Origin: Amblyornis subalaris
Taxonomy: Eukaryota > Chordata > Aves > Passeriformes > Ptilonorhynchidae
Assembly (NCBI GenBank): GCA_018881555.1
Contig: JACAXG010000007.1
Location: forward strand, 1-64,000
Reading direction: 5' to 3'
DNA length: 64,000 nucleotides
The notes beneath the pieces are model-generated. The model made no database searches and was not told the origin of the DNA. It saw only the letters and a program-made list of their open reading frames with translations. The position numbers and the translations under genes were made by a program. Numbering within the stretch: position 1 is the stretch's first letter; each line of letters begins with the position of its first letter. Below, piece after piece: positions 62,401 through 64,000 of the stretch.

Positions 62401-64000
62401 GTCTGAATTCATCTGCAAACTCATTTAGACTGATTACACATTCTGTTCCCTGCTGTGAGCTGAGATATTTTGTTGGTTGCTGGTAGCTTTGGAACAGCTG
62501 CATTGTTTCACCCTAGAAATGGCTGCATTTTGTTATACCCTGCAGAGGATAGAAAGACTGGGAATGCTTCACTCCTTCCGTGCTCCAATCCTTTTAAACA
62601 TCACTGGCAACTGGTAAGCCCACAATGGCAGCCTCCGTTGTCTCCATGGTGTCTAACTCCCCCAAACAGAGGACAAAAATCAACCACCACAGAGGGCATT
62701 CACTGCCTGCCTTGGAGACTATTGGTAGAATTTACTGGCATATTTGCAAAGCAAAAAGTTCTGTTTGGGGATGAAAAATGATACGCAAGTGAAAGAGTAC
62801 TTAATGCTATTGCTTAGGAGAGACTCTAGGTCTTGAGAAAAAGGGCACTTGCCTTAAAGCCAAGGGCCTGATTTCTTGTTAAGTTGTCTCTAATAGTTAA
62901 AACCACTTTTTTTCCCTGAAACTCTGTAAAACAGAATTTTTTATCAAATGCTCTGCAGTCCGCATGTGGTAAATTCTACGCAAGTCACACATTACAAAAG
63001 CAAGTGTGCTTTAGAAAAATGACTGTGGCTGCTTTCTTCTAAAAGAGACTTTCTGGCTAGTTCAAGTCTCTGGATTTTGCAATATCTGCAAATTGTGAGG
63101 CTCCTCTGCTTACTCTCATTGGCTGTTGCTATTTCGGTGTTCTAATGAAATCAACATTCTGGCAACTTGATCTGGAACATTTACAGGAGATAGATATGGT
63201 GTTCTGAGAAAACTGCTGTGATGTTTCAGTTGGGGAATTACAATTATCTTTATAATTAATTTAGTATGGTCTAAGATGCATGAGAGTGGAAGATTGCACT
63301 ACCTGTTCTTAAAAAAAACAAACCCCAAGACTTGATTATCCTGCCGTAATTCCTACATAATGAACAGTAACATAAAAACAAAGATGAGAGCTTATTGTAA
63401 TCTGATGAATAATGTATCACATATAAAGCACTGTGAATAAACATTAAGCCACCAGCCTGAGAAAGGACAGCAGTAAGTGAAATGATCCTTTCTGTGTTTG
63501 CTTGCTGAATGTATGGAATTTCTCAAACCTAGATATATTCCACTTTTACATTCAAAAGCATCTGAAGCAGCTTTATTTTCATTGGCTTTTATGTTTCCTG
63601 CTTGTGTTTAAAATTTCTGATGTATTAGTGGAGGCTTGCTACAGAACTGTACTCAAATAAACTTACTATCATTAAAAAAGAGTAACTGAGTTAATTCTTC
63701 ATAACAAACTGGTTGTTTGATTGAGTTACTTAAGATGCAAATACTTCTATGTACGTTCCTACTCACATTGACTGTGCTTCTGCTTTACACCACCATTAAT
63801 GTTGAAGTAAAAAAATCTTCAACCCAAGCATGGAAAAATTTACATACCAGGAAAGCATCTCTGTTATTTGTAAAAATATCAGTCTTGATTACAAAAGTAT
63901 TTTTCAAAATACTGGGTTTGTGCTGTTCGGATACCTTTAGTATAAAGCAATTGATGCCTTCCACATGATCAACAAAAATAAATATTAGAATTAAATTTTT
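59482..64000. other. Intergenic flank upstream of SEC24D
   Basis: AT-rich unique sequence. Apart from the exon-like segment at 61327-61406 I find no coding exon; the PDZ-encoding first exon expected of SYNPO2 is not visible. No mobile elements were recognised beyond the CR1 copies. Confidence 0.6.
61327..61406 (+). other. Orphan exon-like segment (80 nt) upstream of SEC24D
   Basis: It is preceded by a branch-point-like TCCTAAC and the acceptor ATTTTCATTTACAG, and followed by the donor CAG|GTATTT. The frame through it reads MSLKCGLGTSCREEPEQPWD then AFELWAG without a stop. Strand and position would suit an upstream exon of the gene expected to the right (SYNPO2 in other vertebrates), but the peptide is not one I recognise. 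Chance is possible. Confidence 0.2.

Overview
This window looks like draft nuclear genome from a bird. It carries one multi-exon vertebrate gene with GT-AG introns, CR1 LINE tails with the typical terminal octamer ends, an LTR of a type familiar from avian genomes, a GC-rich minisatellite and a CpG-island promoter. Isolated N calls (most in the first 14 kb) and a dense N patch near 13.1 kb indicate draft quality. There are no bacterial features, and most open frames are chance frames in introns and intergenic DNA.

The only gene I can support fully is SEC24D on the minus strand, an inner COPII-coat cargo adaptor. All 22 coding exons could be placed with exact GT-AG boundaries and consistent phases. 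They join to 3,108 nt, giving a predicted 1,035-residue protein, against about 1,032 in human as I recall it. With a non-coding first exon in the CpG island near 58.55 kb the gene has 23 exons, the count I recall for mammals. It fills 17.7-58.6 kb, about 41 kb, whereas the human gene is over 100 kb. The largest intron (intron 8, 13.9 kb) separates the exons for the disordered N-terminal region and linker from the zinc-finger exon.

Layout: 1-17 kb is the region downstream of SEC24D, with no recognised coding exon. It holds a 629-bp imperfect tandem duplication (1061-2318), a (TAA)20 microsatellite (11993-12052), a CTCF-like site beside a ten-unit 44-45 bp minisatellite (13790-14232) and an orphan exon-like segment near 15.6 kb. 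The expected neighbour METTL14 is not visible. 17-58.6 kb is SEC24D, with an antisense solo LTR in intron 8 and a CR1 tail in intron 2. 58.3-58.7 kb is the CpG island. 58.8-64 kb is upstream flank with two CR1 tails and an exon-like segment near 61.3 kb.

The most interesting points are regulatory. A near-perfect CREB3/CREB3L-type element lies at the SEC24D first exon. Two similar ACGT cores lie inside the CR1 just upstream. A six-codon upstream ORF overlaps the SEC24D start codon as ATGA. I found no evidence of a wholly new system here.
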